The notes beneath the pieces are model-generated. The model was not told the DNA's origin, ran no database searches, and saw nothing but the letters and a program-made list of their open reading frames with translations. Of a DNA stretch of 39,859 bases, positions 26,543 through 36,188 are shown one piece after another. The position numbers and the translations under genes were made by a program. Within the stretch, counting starts at the first letter, position 1. The number at the start of each line of letters is the position of its first letter. Source of the stretch: CAYHOI01 sp964358175. Its GTDB lineage: Bacteria; Margulisbacteria; Riflemargulisbacteria; GWF2-35-9. The stretch covers positions 1-39,859 of the forward strand of contig CAYHOI010000006.1 of the NCBI GenBank assembly GCA_964358175.1, in the 5' to 3' direction.

Positions 26543-29500
26543 TTAGGCTGGTTGAACCTCTACCTGAACAGCGGCAACTCGTTGAATTTCAACGGTTGGA
26601 ATAAACTCAATGGGTTTGGATGAATAATACCCCGTTCCCGCAGGTATCAACTTTCCAATAATCACATTCTCCTTTAATCCGTACATCTCATCTATTTTAC
26701 CTTTTATCGCGGCTTCAGTGAGCACCTTGGCAGTTTCCTGGAACGAAGCTGCTGAGATAAAGGAATCCGTATTCAAGGAGGCCTTTGTGATCCCTAAGAG
26801 CACACGCTCTCCGACAGCAGGGATATTCCCCTCTCGGATTAGAGCAAGGTTTTCCTTCTCAAATTCAACGCCATCGATAAGCTCCCCAGGTAGCATCTTG
26901 CTGTCCCCCATATCGGCTATCTTCACCTTGCGGGTCATTTGACGAAGAATAACCTCAATATGTTTATCATTAATAGTTACGCCCTGGCCACGATATACTT
27001 TTTGAACTTCCTCTAGCAGGAATTCCTGTACGGCCTGAACTCCCAGAATAGAAAGAATATCATGCGGTGAGATCACGCCCTCGGTGAGCATTGTCCCCAT
27101 CGCCACTTTGTCCCCAGAATTAACCGTCACACGAGTATCTCCAGGCACCTTGTACTCCTGCTTTCCACTCTCATTATATACGACAACTATCTTAAGGTTA
27201 TCTCTTGAGATTATTTCAACGGTACCGGCAACCTCTGTAAGTATCGCCTTATTCTTGGAGACCCTGGCCTCAAAAAGAGCCTCTACCTTGGGCAACCCAG
27301 CGACAATGTCACGAGCCTTTGCTCCACCATGGTATCGTTTCTCTCTTTTAATGACTTCATTAGCATTAATGGAGTCCTTGTCCTGGACAAAAACGAGTGA
27401 ACCATGCCCACAATGAAAGAGACTCGCCTGCATTACAACCACTTTTTCCGTATCAACGAGTGAAACAATTCCGGAGGCCTTGGCGTCCAATTTTCCGGAT
27501 ATTTCATCCCCTACCTTGACAACCTGACCTTCTTTTACCTTTGCTTTATCTTTGCCTGCGAGCTTATAGTTCTCCACTTTATCCTTGCTCACAATCATAA
27601 TATCACCATCAACCTTCGCAACATGGTTAACTACGATTCCATTCACCACATTTGCGGTCATTTCCAAGCCCTCAGAAAACATCACCACGCCTGCAACAGG
27701 AGAAATCAGATGTTCAATTGTCGGGTCATACTCAAACAAGCCGGTTCCCTTATCTACTTTTTGCCCTTTTGTTACTTTAATCTCTGAACCTGTTGTAACG
27801 CTATATTTTCTATCCTCGCCGGTTTTGGGTTTCACGATGATTTCACCGTCCCTAACCACCACAATAATCTTATTCCCGTATTCATTATTAATTTCATGCG
27901 TTAGAAGGGACTTCCCGAACGAAATCGTCCCAGCAGTATCTGAGTAAACCTCAACCTTGGATGCACGAGATAAATCAACCCCTCCAGTATGGAAGGTTCT
28001 CATCGTTAGCTGCGTACCAGGCTCACCAATAGATTGTGCAGCCACAATACCGACTGCTTCACCACAATCCACGATATGATCACTACTCAAATCACGCCCA
28101 TAACACTTCTGACAAACACCCCGTTTTGCCTCACAAGTAATGACGGACCTCACACGAAGTTCATTGATTCCCAGCTTGACCAACTGATCTGCCTTCACAT
28201 CCGTGACAGTTTCATTGACCTGCACCAGGATTTCACCAGAGCTTGGATTTGCAACACTTTCTAAACTCACACGCCCGATCAAACGCTCCTTTAGCGAAAT
28301 AACCTCATCATATCCTTCCTTAATGGCCGTTACACGAACGCCTTGTTGTGTATGGCAATCTTCCTCTGTAATCATAATATCTTGTGCAATATCTACAAGT
28401 CGACGAGTCAAGTATCCTGAATCCGCTGTACGCAGTGCTGTGTCTACGAGTCCCTTTCTTGCACCGTAAGTCGAAATAAAATACTCTGTCGAACTCAGTC
28501 CTTCTTTAAAGTTGGTCACAATGGGAATGTCAACCGTGTTTCCAGATGCATCAGCCATTAGTCCTCTCATTCCCGCTAACTGCTTCACCTGATCCATACT
28601 TCCTCTAGCTCCAGAATTAGCCATCATGAAAACATTATTAAGTTCATCAAAGTTTGCCTTCATTGCGTCAGTGACTTTATCACTGGTAGCACGCCATACC
28701 TCTAACTCTCGATGACGTTTATCCTCCATTGTAATAATTCCTCGCTCTAGCAAGTCTTCAATCTGGCTCACTTCCTCATACGCTTTCGCGATGATCCCCT
28801 TCTTTGCTTCAGGAATCGTCAGATCCTCGATGGAAATTGATATCCCTGCACATGTGGCGTAATGAAAACCGATATCCTTTAGCTCATCTGCCAGCGATGC
28901 AGCCACATGATTCCCATACTTATAGAACCATTCCAACATAAAAGCCGATAGTTGTTTTTTGCCAACTGCATCGTTAATAAAGACTTGCTCTTCAAGATTG
29001 CGCTCTTTTAAAACCTTGCTAATTGCAACATTAAAAATTACACGACCCACCGACGTGGCAATCATTACATCATTATGACGAACCCTTATCTTGGTATGAA
29101 TACTTATTGCTCTAGTTTCATAGGCTTTTTGCACTTCATCAAAGTCTACAAATATTCTTTTGTCATCATCTTTAATTTTCGAGTCCATAATCGTTAAATA
29201 ATAAATTCCTAGGATCATATCCTGTGTAGGCGTAATAATTGGACGGCCACTTGCTGGTGCGAGAATATTGTTGTTTGCCAACATCAAAAGTCTTGCTTCA
29301 GCCTGTGCTTCCAATGACAGTGGAATATGAATAGCCATCTGATCGCCGTCAAAATCCGCGTTAAAAGCAGAACATACAAGTGGATGAAGCTGCAACGCTT
29401 TTCCCTCAACTAGTACCGGCTCAAAAGCTTGGATACCCAAGCGATGAAGTGTCGGTGCACGGTTGAGCATCACGGGATGCCCATCAATAATCTCCTCTAA

Positions 29501-30715
29501 AACATCCCAAACCTCAATATCAGTGCGTTCGATCTTACGCTTTGCACTTTTAACATTTTGTACGTACCCTCGCTCTACCAACTTTCTAATGACGAATGGT
29601 TTGAAGAGTTCCAAGGCCATTGTTTTCGGAAGTCCACATTGATGGAGCTTTAAGTGTGGCCCGACTACAATCACTGATCGACCAGAGTAATCTACTCGTT
29701 TTCCAAGTAAATTCTGACGAAAACGTCCCTGCTTACCCTGGATGATATCGCTTAATGATTTAAGGGGACGCCCATTACTGCCAGTAACAACACGACCTCG
29801 TCGCCCATTGTTGATGAGCACATCAACGGCTTCTTGCAACATGCGCATTTCATTTTTAACAATCATATTGGGTGCACCAATATCCAAAAGACGCTTCAGG
29901 CGATTATTTCGATTGATGACCCGTCGATACAAATCATTCAAGTCCGACGTTGCGAAACGACCTCCTTCTAATTGAACCATTGGACGAAGGTCCGGTGGCA
30001 TGACTGGAATGACATCCATGATCATCCATATAGGCTGATTGCCAGAGGATATAAAGGAATCTACCACACGATATCTTTTGGTCAGTTTTAGCTTTTTTTG
30101 GCTTGTTGCCGTTTCAATCTCTTTTTTCAACTGAACAATCAACTCAGCAAGATTCAGTTTCTTCAACAATGTCTTGATGGCCTTTGCACCTATCTCTGCC
30201 TTAAACTTATCGCCATATTTCTCCTTCATTTCGAGGTACTTTTGTTCGCTTATTCGTTGCTTATCCTCGATGATGGGGGCAAGTTCTGGCGAAACATCTG
30301 TAACGATATAGCTGTCGTAGTATACAACTTCTTCTAAGGACTTAACGGCCATATCCAAAAGCACACCCAAATAAGAAGGCACACCTTTCAAATACCAAAT
30401 ATGCGCAACGGGAGCAGCAAGTTCAATATGCCCCATCCGCTCGCGACGAACTTTCGAGTGAGTTACTTCGACACCACAACGTTCACAGACAATTCCTCTG
30501 TATCTGACACGACGATACTTTCCGCACGCACATTCCCAATCTTTGACTGGCCCGAAAATGCGTTCACAAAATAACCCGTTTCGTTCTGGACGAAAGGTTC
30601 GATAGTTAATCGTTTCGGGCTTTGTCACTTCCCCGTGAGACCAGCTTCTCACTCGCTCAGGTGACGTTAACGTAATCTTTATCTTTTTAAATTCATCGTA
30701 GCTTTTTGATAACAT
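26543..30715 (-). CDS. rpoC: DNA-directed RNA polymerase subunit beta'
   Basis: 1390 aa. The N-terminal zinc ribbon (CACGKYRRVRYRGIVCERCG) is at about 62-81. The active-site motif NADFDGDQMA, which holds the catalytic Mg, is near 460. The bridge-helix and trigger-loop region and the second zinc cluster (CEAKRGVCQKCYGRDL near 860) follow, ending in an alanine/valine-rich tail. The start ATG follows rpoB by 18 nt. The size is in the normal range. Confidence 0.99.
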   Translation of the reverse strand: MLSKSYDEFKKIKITLTSPERVRSWSHGEVTKPETINYRTFRPERNGLFCERIFGPVKDWECACGKYRRVRYRGIVCERCGVEVTHSKVRRERMGHIELAAPVAHIWYLKGVPSYLGVLLDMAVKSLEEVVYYDSYIVTDVSPELAPIIEDKQRISEQKYLEMKEKYGDKFKAEIGAKAIKTLLKKLNLAELIVQLKKEIETATSQKKLKLTKRYRVVDSFISSGNQPIWMIMDVIPVMPPDLRPMVQLEGGRFATSDLNDLYRRVINRNNRLKRLLDIGAPNMIVKNEMRMLQEAVDVLINNGRRGRVVTGSNGRPLKSLSDIIQGKQGRFRQNLLGKRVDYSGRSVIVVGPHLKLHQCGLPKTMALELFKPFVIRKLVERGYVQNVKSAKRKIERTDIEVWDVLEEIIDGHPVMLNRAPTLHRLGIQAFEPVLVEGKALQLHPLVCSAFNADFDGDQMAIHIPLSLEAQAEARLLMLANNNILAPASGRPIITPTQDMILGIYYLTIMDSKIKDDDKRIFVDFDEVQKAYETRAISIHTKIRVRHNDVMIATSVGRVIFNVAISKVLKERNLEEQVFINDAVGKKQLSAFMLEWFYKYGNHVAASLADELKDIGFHYATCAGISISIEDLTIPEAKKGIIAKAYEEVSQIEDLLERGIITMEDKRHRELEVWRATSDKVTDAMKANFDELNNVFMMANSGARGSMDQVKQLAGMRGLMADASGNTVDIPIVTNFKEGLSSTEYFISTYGARKGLVDTALRTADSGYLTRRLVDIAQDIMITEEDCHTQQGVRVTAIKEGYDEVISLKERLIGRVSLESVANPSSGEILVQVNETVTDVKADQLVKLGINELRVRSVITCEAKRGVCQKCYGRDLSSDHIVDCGEAVGIVAAQSIGEPGTQLTMRTFHTGGVDLSRASKVEVYSDTAGTISFGKSLLTHEINNEYGNKIIVVVRDGEIIVKPKTGEDRKYSVTTGSEIKVTKGQKVDKGTGLFEYDPTIEHLISPVAGVVMFSEGLEMTANVVNGIVVNHVAKVDGDIMIVSKDKVENYKLAGKDKAKVKEGQVVKVGDEISGKLDAKASGIVSLVDTEKVVVMQASLFHCGHGSLVFVQDKDSINANEVIKREKRYHGGAKARDIVAGLPKVEALFEARVSKNKAILTEVAGTVEIISRDNLKIVVVYNESGKQEYKVPGDTRVTVNSGDKVAMGTMLTEGVISPHDILSILGVQAVQEFLLEEVQKVYRGQGVTINDKHIEVILRQMTRKVKIADMGDSKMLPGELIDGVEFEKENLALIREGNIPAVGERVLLGITKASLNTDSFISAASFQETAKVLTEAAIKGKIDEMYGLKENVIIGKLIPAGTGYYSSKPIEFIPTVEIQRVAAVQVEVQPA

Positions 30716-30733
30716 AGCCTGTGTACTCCTTCT

Positions 30734-33700
30734 TTATAGCCGATCAATTTCATCATTGTCTTCATTCAGAAGACGCAGATCCAGCCCGATACTCCTTAAC
30801 TCCCGAACCAAAACCTTAAACGATTCTGGAACGCCAGTTTTGGCAATTGGCTTACCTTTAATAATCGACTCATATGCCTTAGCGCGCCCCGTCACATCAT
30901 CTGACTTGATCGTCAACATCTCTTGCAAAATGTGTGCGGCACCATAAGCCTCCAGCGCCCATACTTCCATTTCTCCAAATCTCTGTCCACCAAATTGCGC
31001 TTTTCCACCCAACGGCTGTTGCGTTACCAAAGAGTACGGACCCGTTGATCTGGCGTGGATTTTATCGTCAACAAGGTGAATCAATTTAAGCATAAACATA
31101 TTTCCACAGAAAACAGGGCGATCATAAAACTCCCCTGTTCTTCCGTCACGAAGATTAACTTTCCCGCTCTCACTCATCCATTCGAAACCAGGGATTTTAG
31201 ACGCTTTCTCAATCTCTTTTCGAATTACATTCATTGAACTATCCTCACCCAGTGCTTCGTCGAAAGGACTTATTTGATAATAAGTATTCATCGCTTTCGC
31301 CGCTGTTCCAAGTAAAGTTTCATATATCTGGCCAACATTCATTCGACTAGGGACACCGAGAGGGTTCAATACCATATCAATGGGGGTTCCATCTGGCAAC
31401 ATTGGCATTTCCTCAACAGGGAGGATTCGGGAGACAACCCCCTTATTTCCATGACGACCAGCGATTTTATCTCCGATCGACACCTTTCGCACATGCGCAA
31501 CAAATACCCGAACGACCTTGATCACTCCAGGAGGCAAATTATCATTATTCTCCTTTGAAAAAACACTTACCTTAACCACTTTTCCAAATTCACCTGGAGA
31601 TGCACGCAGTGATGTGTCCTTCATATCTCTGGCTTTATCACCAAAAATAGCTCGTAGAAGTTTCTCCTCTGCGGGCGGTTCAGACTCACCTTTAGGAGTC
31701 ACTTTCCCCACAAGAATATCCCCTGCCTTAATCTCAGCACCTACACGAATAATTCCATCCTCATCTAGGTTCTGCAACAGCTCCTCGGAGACATTCGCTA
31801 CTTCACGTGTAATCTCTTCATCACCCAGTTTTGTGGTTCGAACATCAATCTCAAACTTCGAAATATGAACCGTAGAGAAAACGTCTTCCTTCACCAGTCT
31901 TTCACTGATTAAAATAGAGTCCTCAAAGTTTAGACCTTCCCATGGCACGAAAGCAACCATGATATTACGACCTAGCGCGAGCTCTCCATCTTTGGTTGAA
32001 GCCCCGTCTGCGATCGGTTCGCCCTCTTCAACCTTTTGCCCCAAATCTACAATAGGCTGCTGATTGACCCAGGTGTTCTGATTGCTCTTCTGATATTTAA
32101 TCAGTGTATAAGTTTTTTCCTTCTTCTTGGAATTGCGAATAGTGATCTTATTTGCGTCTACATAAGTTACCTCTCCAGCTTCACTACTGATCAACATTGA
32201 TCCCGCATACCGAGCCACATCACTCTCAAGCCCCGTACCAACATAAGGTCTTTCTGGAACTAAAAGAGGGGTTGCTTGACGTTGCATATTCGCACCCATA
32301 AGTGCTCTGTTTGCATCATCATGTTCAAGAAATGGAATCAAGGCTGTTGAAATACCGAACATTTGCCTGGGAGAAACCGAGATATATTCAACTTCCTCGG
32401 GTCTGGCATAAACGAATTCCTTCCTGTAACGCACAGGAACACGTTCACCAATGATTTTGCCGCTCTCAATTTTTACATCAAAAGGGGCAATTTTGTGATA
32501 ATCCTCAAGATCAGCCGTAAAATAGACCACTTCTTTACTAATCACTGATTTATTCACCTTCATATAAGGGGTCTCGATAAAACCAAATTTGTTGATTCGT
32601 GCAAAAACAGCCAATGGACCGATCAAACCAGCGTTCTGACCTTCAGGAGTCTCAACCACACAAATTCTTCCATAATGGGAAGGATGGATGTCTCTCACCT
32701 CAAAGCCCGCTCGTTCCTTGGTAAGCCCACCTGGCCCTAATGCGGACAAACGCCTACGATGATTCAGCTCAGCTAGTGGATTTGTCTGATCCATAAATTG
32801 AGACAATTGGGATGTTCCAAAGAATTCCCTCATCACAGCCATGAGTGGCCTAATATTAATCAATCTTTGAGGAACAATCTCCGAGGGCTCACTCACCGTC
32901 ATTTGTTCATTCACCAAACGTTCAAGTCTTGCAAGACCAACGCGTAACTGCTTTTGCATTAACTCTCCGGCACATTTTACTCGACGATTCCCTAAGTGAT
33001 CGATATCATCTGTCAATCCTTCACCAGAGATCAAACGAAGAATTTCGTTTACAATAGCGAAAATATCTCTTTCAGTAAGAATGGTCACATCCGTTTTGAT
33101 GTCGAGATGTAGTCTGTTGTTTAACTTATAGCGTCCTACTTTTCCTAAATCGTAGGACTTATTATCAAAAAACAACCCCCTTATCAGGTTAGCAGCTGCA
33201 TCTTTATTAAAGGGATCCCCTGGTTTCAGTCGAGAGTAAAGCTCGCGAAGTGCTGCCTCATTATCTTTAATTCCACTCTTTTCAATGGTATTTTTCAGAA
33301 GCTTGTCATCATCAATGGAAGACAACATTTTTTTCTGATCAATCCCAATTGCACCAAGAAAAACGTTTAAAGGCAATTTGCGCACTTTGTTCACATGCAC
33401 ATAAAGAACGCCGGTCTTATCCGTTTCGATTTCAAGCCAAGCACCTCTACTTGGAATAACCGTCGCATGATAGGTGGTAATCGCTTGTTTATCTGTTTTT
33501 TGTTTAAAATATACACCCGGAGAGCGAACAAATTGGCTGACGACCACACGCTCAGCTCCATTGATCATAAACGTACCCTTTTCGGTCATAATGGGAATAT
33601 TACCCATATAAACCTCTTGCTCCTTCACCTCACCGGTATCTTTATCCAAGAGGCGAACTTTGACCTTCAATGGTGCAGAGTATGTGAGTTCACGCTCGCG

Positions 33701-33934
33701 ACATTCCTCGATAGTAGCCTCTGGATTTCCTAATTCATAATCGTCAAGAAATTCAAGCTCTAAGCGATTACCAAATCCCTTTATTGGGGAAATAGCCCTC
33801 AACTCTTCCTTAATTCCTTCTTTAACAAATTCATTAAAAGAATCACGTTGAATATCAACAAGATTAGTCAGGGCAATCTTGTCGCTTATTTTATCCTGAT
33901 GCAAGGCTTCCCTGGGAGCAACTTTTGTGGCCAC
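30734..33934 (-). CDS. rpoB: DNA-directed RNA polymerase subunit beta
   Basis: 1066 aa, small for the family (E. coli 1342, B. subtilis about 1190), so it lacks the larger lineage-specific insertions. The start is GTG with GAGGTG 8 nt upstream. The rifampicin-pocket region is intact: FFGTSQLSQFMDQTNPLAEL, then HRRRLSALGPGGLTKERAGF. Also present are RDIHPSHYGRICVVETPEG, GDKIAGRHGNKGVVSRILP and the C-terminal GGKAQFGGQRFGEMEVWALE. A hairpin lies in the 77 nt gap after rplL. Confidence 0.99.
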   Translation of the reverse strand: MATKVAPREALHQDKISDKIALTNLVDIQRDSFNEFVKEGIKEELRAISPIKGFGNRLELEFLDDYELGNPEATIEECRERELTYSAPLKVKVRLLDKDTGEVKEQEVYMGNIPIMTEKGTFMINGAERVVVSQFVRSPGVYFKQKTDKQAITTYHATVIPSRGAWLEIETDKTGVLYVHVNKVRKLPLNVFLGAIGIDQKKMLSSIDDDKLLKNTIEKSGIKDNEAALRELYSRLKPGDPFNKDAAANLIRGLFFDNKSYDLGKVGRYKLNNRLHLDIKTDVTILTERDIFAIVNEILRLISGEGLTDDIDHLGNRRVKCAGELMQKQLRVGLARLERLVNEQMTVSEPSEIVPQRLINIRPLMAVMREFFGTSQLSQFMDQTNPLAELNHRRRLSALGPGGLTKERAGFEVRDIHPSHYGRICVVETPEGQNAGLIGPLAVFARINKFGFIETPYMKVNKSVISKEVVYFTADLEDYHKIAPFDVKIESGKIIGERVPVRYRKEFVYARPEEVEYISVSPRQMFGISTALIPFLEHDDANRALMGANMQRQATPLLVPERPYVGTGLESDVARYAGSMLISSEAGEVTYVDANKITIRNSKKKEKTYTLIKYQKSNQNTWVNQQPIVDLGQKVEEGEPIADGASTKDGELALGRNIMVAFVPWEGLNFEDSILISERLVKEDVFSTVHISKFEIDVRTTKLGDEEITREVANVSEELLQNLDEDGIIRVGAEIKAGDILVGKVTPKGESEPPAEEKLLRAIFGDKARDMKDTSLRASPGEFGKVVKVSVFSKENNDNLPPGVIKVVRVFVAHVRKVSIGDKIAGRHGNKGVVSRILPVEEMPMLPDGTPIDMVLNPLGVPSRMNVGQIYETLLGTAAKAMNTYYQISPFDEALGEDSSMNVIRKEIEKASKIPGFEWMSESGKVNLRDGRTGEFYDRPVFCGNMFMLKLIHLVDDKIHARSTGPYSLVTQQPLGGKAQFGGQRFGEMEVWALEAYGAAHILQEMLTIKSDDVTGRAKAYESIIKGKPIAKTGVPESFKVLVRELRSIGLDLRLLNEDNDEIDRL

Positions 33935-33963
33935 TAAGCATTCACCTCAATTTAGAATTAGAT

Positions 33964-33986
33964 AAGGGGAGAAAAAATCTCCCCTT
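33964..33986 (-). promoter_or_regulatory. Hairpin between rplL and rpoB (attenuator-like)
   Basis: A perfect 9-bp stem, AAGGGGAGA/TCTCCCCTT, with a 5-nt loop. On the transcribed minus strand it is followed by TATCTAATT, not a T-run, so a partial terminator or RNA-processing site fits better than a full terminator. E. coli has an attenuator and an RNase III site at the same place, which lower rpoBC relative to rplL. Confidence 0.65.
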
Positions 33987-34011
33987 GAAAACCCGATCAG
34001 TTTAACGTCTA

Positions 34012-34404
34012 TTACTTGATCTCTACTGTCGCACCTTCGGCTTCAAGCTTCTTTTTTATTTCAGAAGCTTCGTCCTTCTTAATATTTTCCTTCACGGCTT
34101 TCGGAGCACTATCAACTAGATCCTTTGCTTCCTTCAGACCCAAGCCAGTAATTTCCCGAATTACCTTCAGCACTTGAATCTTCTTGTCACCTGCCGAGCT
34201 GAGTATCACAGTGACTTCATCGCTGACTTCTTCAGCTACTGCCGGAGCACTGCCTCCAGAAGATGCGGCCATCATTGCCACAGGTGCTGCTGCTGTCACA
34301 CCGAACTTCTCCTCAAGAGCTTTCACCAAATGGGAAAGATCCAATACTGTCATTTTCTCAATGGTTTCGATCACCTTTTCAGCATCCTTCGTTAGTTCTG
34401 CCAT
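34012..34404 (-). CDS. rplL: 50S ribosomal protein L7/L12
   Basis: 130 aa. Multimeric stalk protein that recruits translation GTPases. The N-terminal dimer helix (TVLDLSHLVKALEEKFGV), an alanine/valine-rich hinge (about 38-60) and the C-terminal factor-binding domain (GDKKIQVLKVIREITGLGL, EAKDLVDSAPKAVKE) are in order. A strong GGAGGTG precedes the ATG. Pairs with rplJ. Confidence 0.98.
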   Translation of the reverse strand: MAELTKDAEKVIETIEKMTVLDLSHLVKALEEKFGVTAAAPVAMMAASSGGSAPAVAEEVSDEVTVILSSAGDKKIQVLKVIREITGLGLKEAKDLVDSAPKAVKENIKKDEASEIKKKLEAEGATVEIK

Positions 34405-34421
34405 CTCACTTCACCTCCTTT

Positions 34422-34946
34422 TTATGTTCCTTTTTTTCGTTCAATCTCGCTTAAACAGCAAACAAGATTTCGTATATTTCCCTGTAATACTCCAACAAAA
34501 CCTGTTATTGGACTATTGAACAGCATCAACAACTTCGCAATCAACACTTCTTTGCTCGGCAAGTTTGCAATCTCTTTAACGGATGAGCCTTCCACATATA
34601 CGTTTTCTACAATTGCCCCGTTGATCTTCATCGTGGCATTTTCTTTGGCAAATTGAGTCAATACCTTCGCAGGGGCAACAGGATCATTAGCAAAAACGAT
34701 GGCAGTCGTGCCCGTCAGGATTTTCTCTACTTGATCCACAAGTTCTTTTTTCGTTTCTCGCAACGCACGCAATGTCAGAGTGTTCTTGAAAATCTTTAAC
34801 TCAGACTGGTTGGCTTTAAGATCTGATCTCAATCGGGTCAATTTTTCAACAGTAATACCTTGGTAGTTAATGATATATACGTTTTTCGTCTTACTAAAAC
34901 GATCAACCAATTCTCCTACGGCTTTTATTTTGGCTTCTGTTACCAC
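34422..34946 (-). CDS. rplJ: 50S ribosomal protein L10
   Basis: 174 aa from the GTG at 34946, which has GGAGG 8 nt upstream. A GTG at 34976 in the same frame would give 184 aa, but it has no ribosome site and would add residues not usual in the family. L10 anchors L7/L12 on the stalk. IKAVGELVDRFSKTKNVYI, GITVEKLTRLRSDLKANQSE and the middle KIFKNTLTLRAL identify it. The C-terminal helix that binds L7/L12 is shorter than in some species. An L10-type leader precedes it. Confidence 0.96.
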   Translation of the reverse strand: MVTEAKIKAVGELVDRFSKTKNVYIINYQGITVEKLTRLRSDLKANQSELKIFKNTLTLRALRETKKELVDQVEKILTGTTAIVFANDPVAPAKVLTQFAKENATMKINGAIVENVYVEGSSVKEIANLPSKEVLIAKLLMLFNSPITGFVGVLQGNIRNLVCCLSEIERKKGT

Positions 34947-34981
34947 GTTCTCATCCTCCATCTTTTCATGTGCCACATCGA

Positions 34982-35060
34982 CAAGTGTCCGGAGGATACA
35001 TTCTCCATCGAACCTCGACAGGACTTATGTCTCAAAAGACCGCCTGTTGTCTTCGGCACT
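34982..35060 (-). ncRNA. L10 leader (ribosomal autoregulatory RNA)
   Basis: Between the rplA stop and rplJ the RNA reads UGCCGAAGACAACAGG, an internal hairpin GUCU/AGAC, then CCUGUCGAGG. ACAGG/CCUGU form the stem flanked by a CCGAAGA/CGAGG kink-like internal loop, the pattern of the L10 leader that binds L10-(L12)4 and represses rplJL. AAGUG at 35060-35056 can pair with CACUU at about 34984 to close the structure. Identification is from memory of the consensus. Confidence 0.75.
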
Positions 35061-35062
35061 TA

Positions 35063-35752
35063 TTAGTTCATGCTGAGCGAATCAACCCTAATTCCAGGCC
35101 CCATCGTACTGGCCAGATATAGCCCTTTAATATAGACGCCCTTCGACGTGGAAGGCTTTGCCTTCTGAAGAGCCTCAAATACTGCAACAATATTATCTTT
35201 TAATTGATCCATGGAAAAACTCTTTTTCCCAATGGCCATGTGAACAATCCCTTGTTTATCAGCGCGATACTCCGCTTTTCCTTTTTTGAATTCCTCCACC
35301 GCTCTCTTGACATCGGGAGTAATTGTCCCTGTCTTTGGTGATGGCATCAGCCCTCTGGTTCCGAGGATTTTACCGAGCACACCCACCAGCTTCATCATAT
35401 CTGGCGTAGTAATCAGCACGTCAAATTCTGTCCAGCCACCTTTTATTTTTTCAATCAACTCTTCCGCACCGACAATATCCGCCCCAGCTTGCTCTGCCTC
35501 AATAGCTTTTTCGGCTTTTGCGATCACGCATATTTTCAGTGTTTTTCCGAGTCCGCTAGGAAGGATTAGGGTTCCACGAACCTGCTGATCACTATGCTTC
35601 ACATTTATTCCAAGTCTCACCGTAAGCTCAATGCTTTCATCAAATTTTGCATTTGCTTGTTTATGAAGAACCTCAAGTGCCTCGGTAAGAGGATATTTTT
35701 TTAAGGGCTCTATTCCTTTTGCTTTTTCTAAATAGGCTTTTGTATGTTTCAT
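35063..35752 (-). CDS. rplA: 50S ribosomal protein L1
   Basis: 229 aa. L1 forms the mobile stalk that moves E-site tRNA; in relatives it represses rplKA. The two-domain fold is recognised by KFDESIELTVRLGINVKHSD, QQVRGTLILPSGLGKTLKI-type sequence (VRGTLILPSGLGKT), GVLGKILGTRGLMPSPKTGT and KGVYIKGLYLASTMGPGIRV. Starts one base after the rplK stop. Confidence 0.98.
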   Translation of the reverse strand: MKHTKAYLEKAKGIEPLKKYPLTEALEVLHKQANAKFDESIELTVRLGINVKHSDQQVRGTLILPSGLGKTLKICVIAKAEKAIEAEQAGADIVGAEELIEKIKGGWTEFDVLITTPDMMKLVGVLGKILGTRGLMPSPKTGTITPDVKRAVEEFKKGKAEYRADKQGIVHMAIGKKSFSMDQLKDNIVAVFEALQKAKPSTSKGVYIKGLYLASTMGPGIRVDSLSMN

Positions 35753-35753
35753 C

Positions 35754-36176
35754 TTAATGTACCTCTATGCCTATGCTTCGCGCCGATCCCATCACCGTTC
35801 TCATTGCAGAATCAATCGAAACTGTATTCAAGTCTTTGAGCTTAATCTCGGCAATCTCTCGAACTTGTGCCATTGTCACCGAACCCACCTTCTTTTTATT
35901 AGGCTCTCCTGATCCCTTCTCTACTTTGCATGCCTTTTTTAGCATATCTGAAACCGGAGGGGTTTTCAGAATAAATTCAAAACTTCGATCATCAAAAACC
36001 GTAATAATTACAGGAATAACCTGATCGCCCATGGCCTTCGTTCTCTCATTATAAGCTTTGCAAAACTCCATAATATTAACACCATGCTGACCTAATGCTG
36101 GTCCGACAGGGGGTGCTGGATTTGCTTTTCCTGCTGGAAGCTGCAACTTAATATATGCCTTAACCTTCTTAGCCAC
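35754..36176 (-). CDS. rplK: 50S ribosomal protein L11
   Basis: 140 aa; the start is GTG with AAGGAGG 7 nt upstream. L11 binds the GTPase-associated 23S region and is needed for RelA sensing. KLQLPAGKANPAPPVGPALG, QHGVNIMEFCKAYNERTK and the end TVMGSARSIGIEV are near-consensus. 12 nt after nusG. Confidence 0.98.
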   Translation of the reverse strand: MAKKVKAYIKLQLPAGKANPAPPVGPALGQHGVNIMEFCKAYNERTKAMGDQVIPVIITVFDDRSFEFILKTPPVSDMLKKACKVEKGSGEPNKKKVGSVTMAQVREIAEIKLKDLNTVSIDSAMRTVMGSARSIGIEVH

Positions 36177-36188
36177 TCACGTTCCTCC

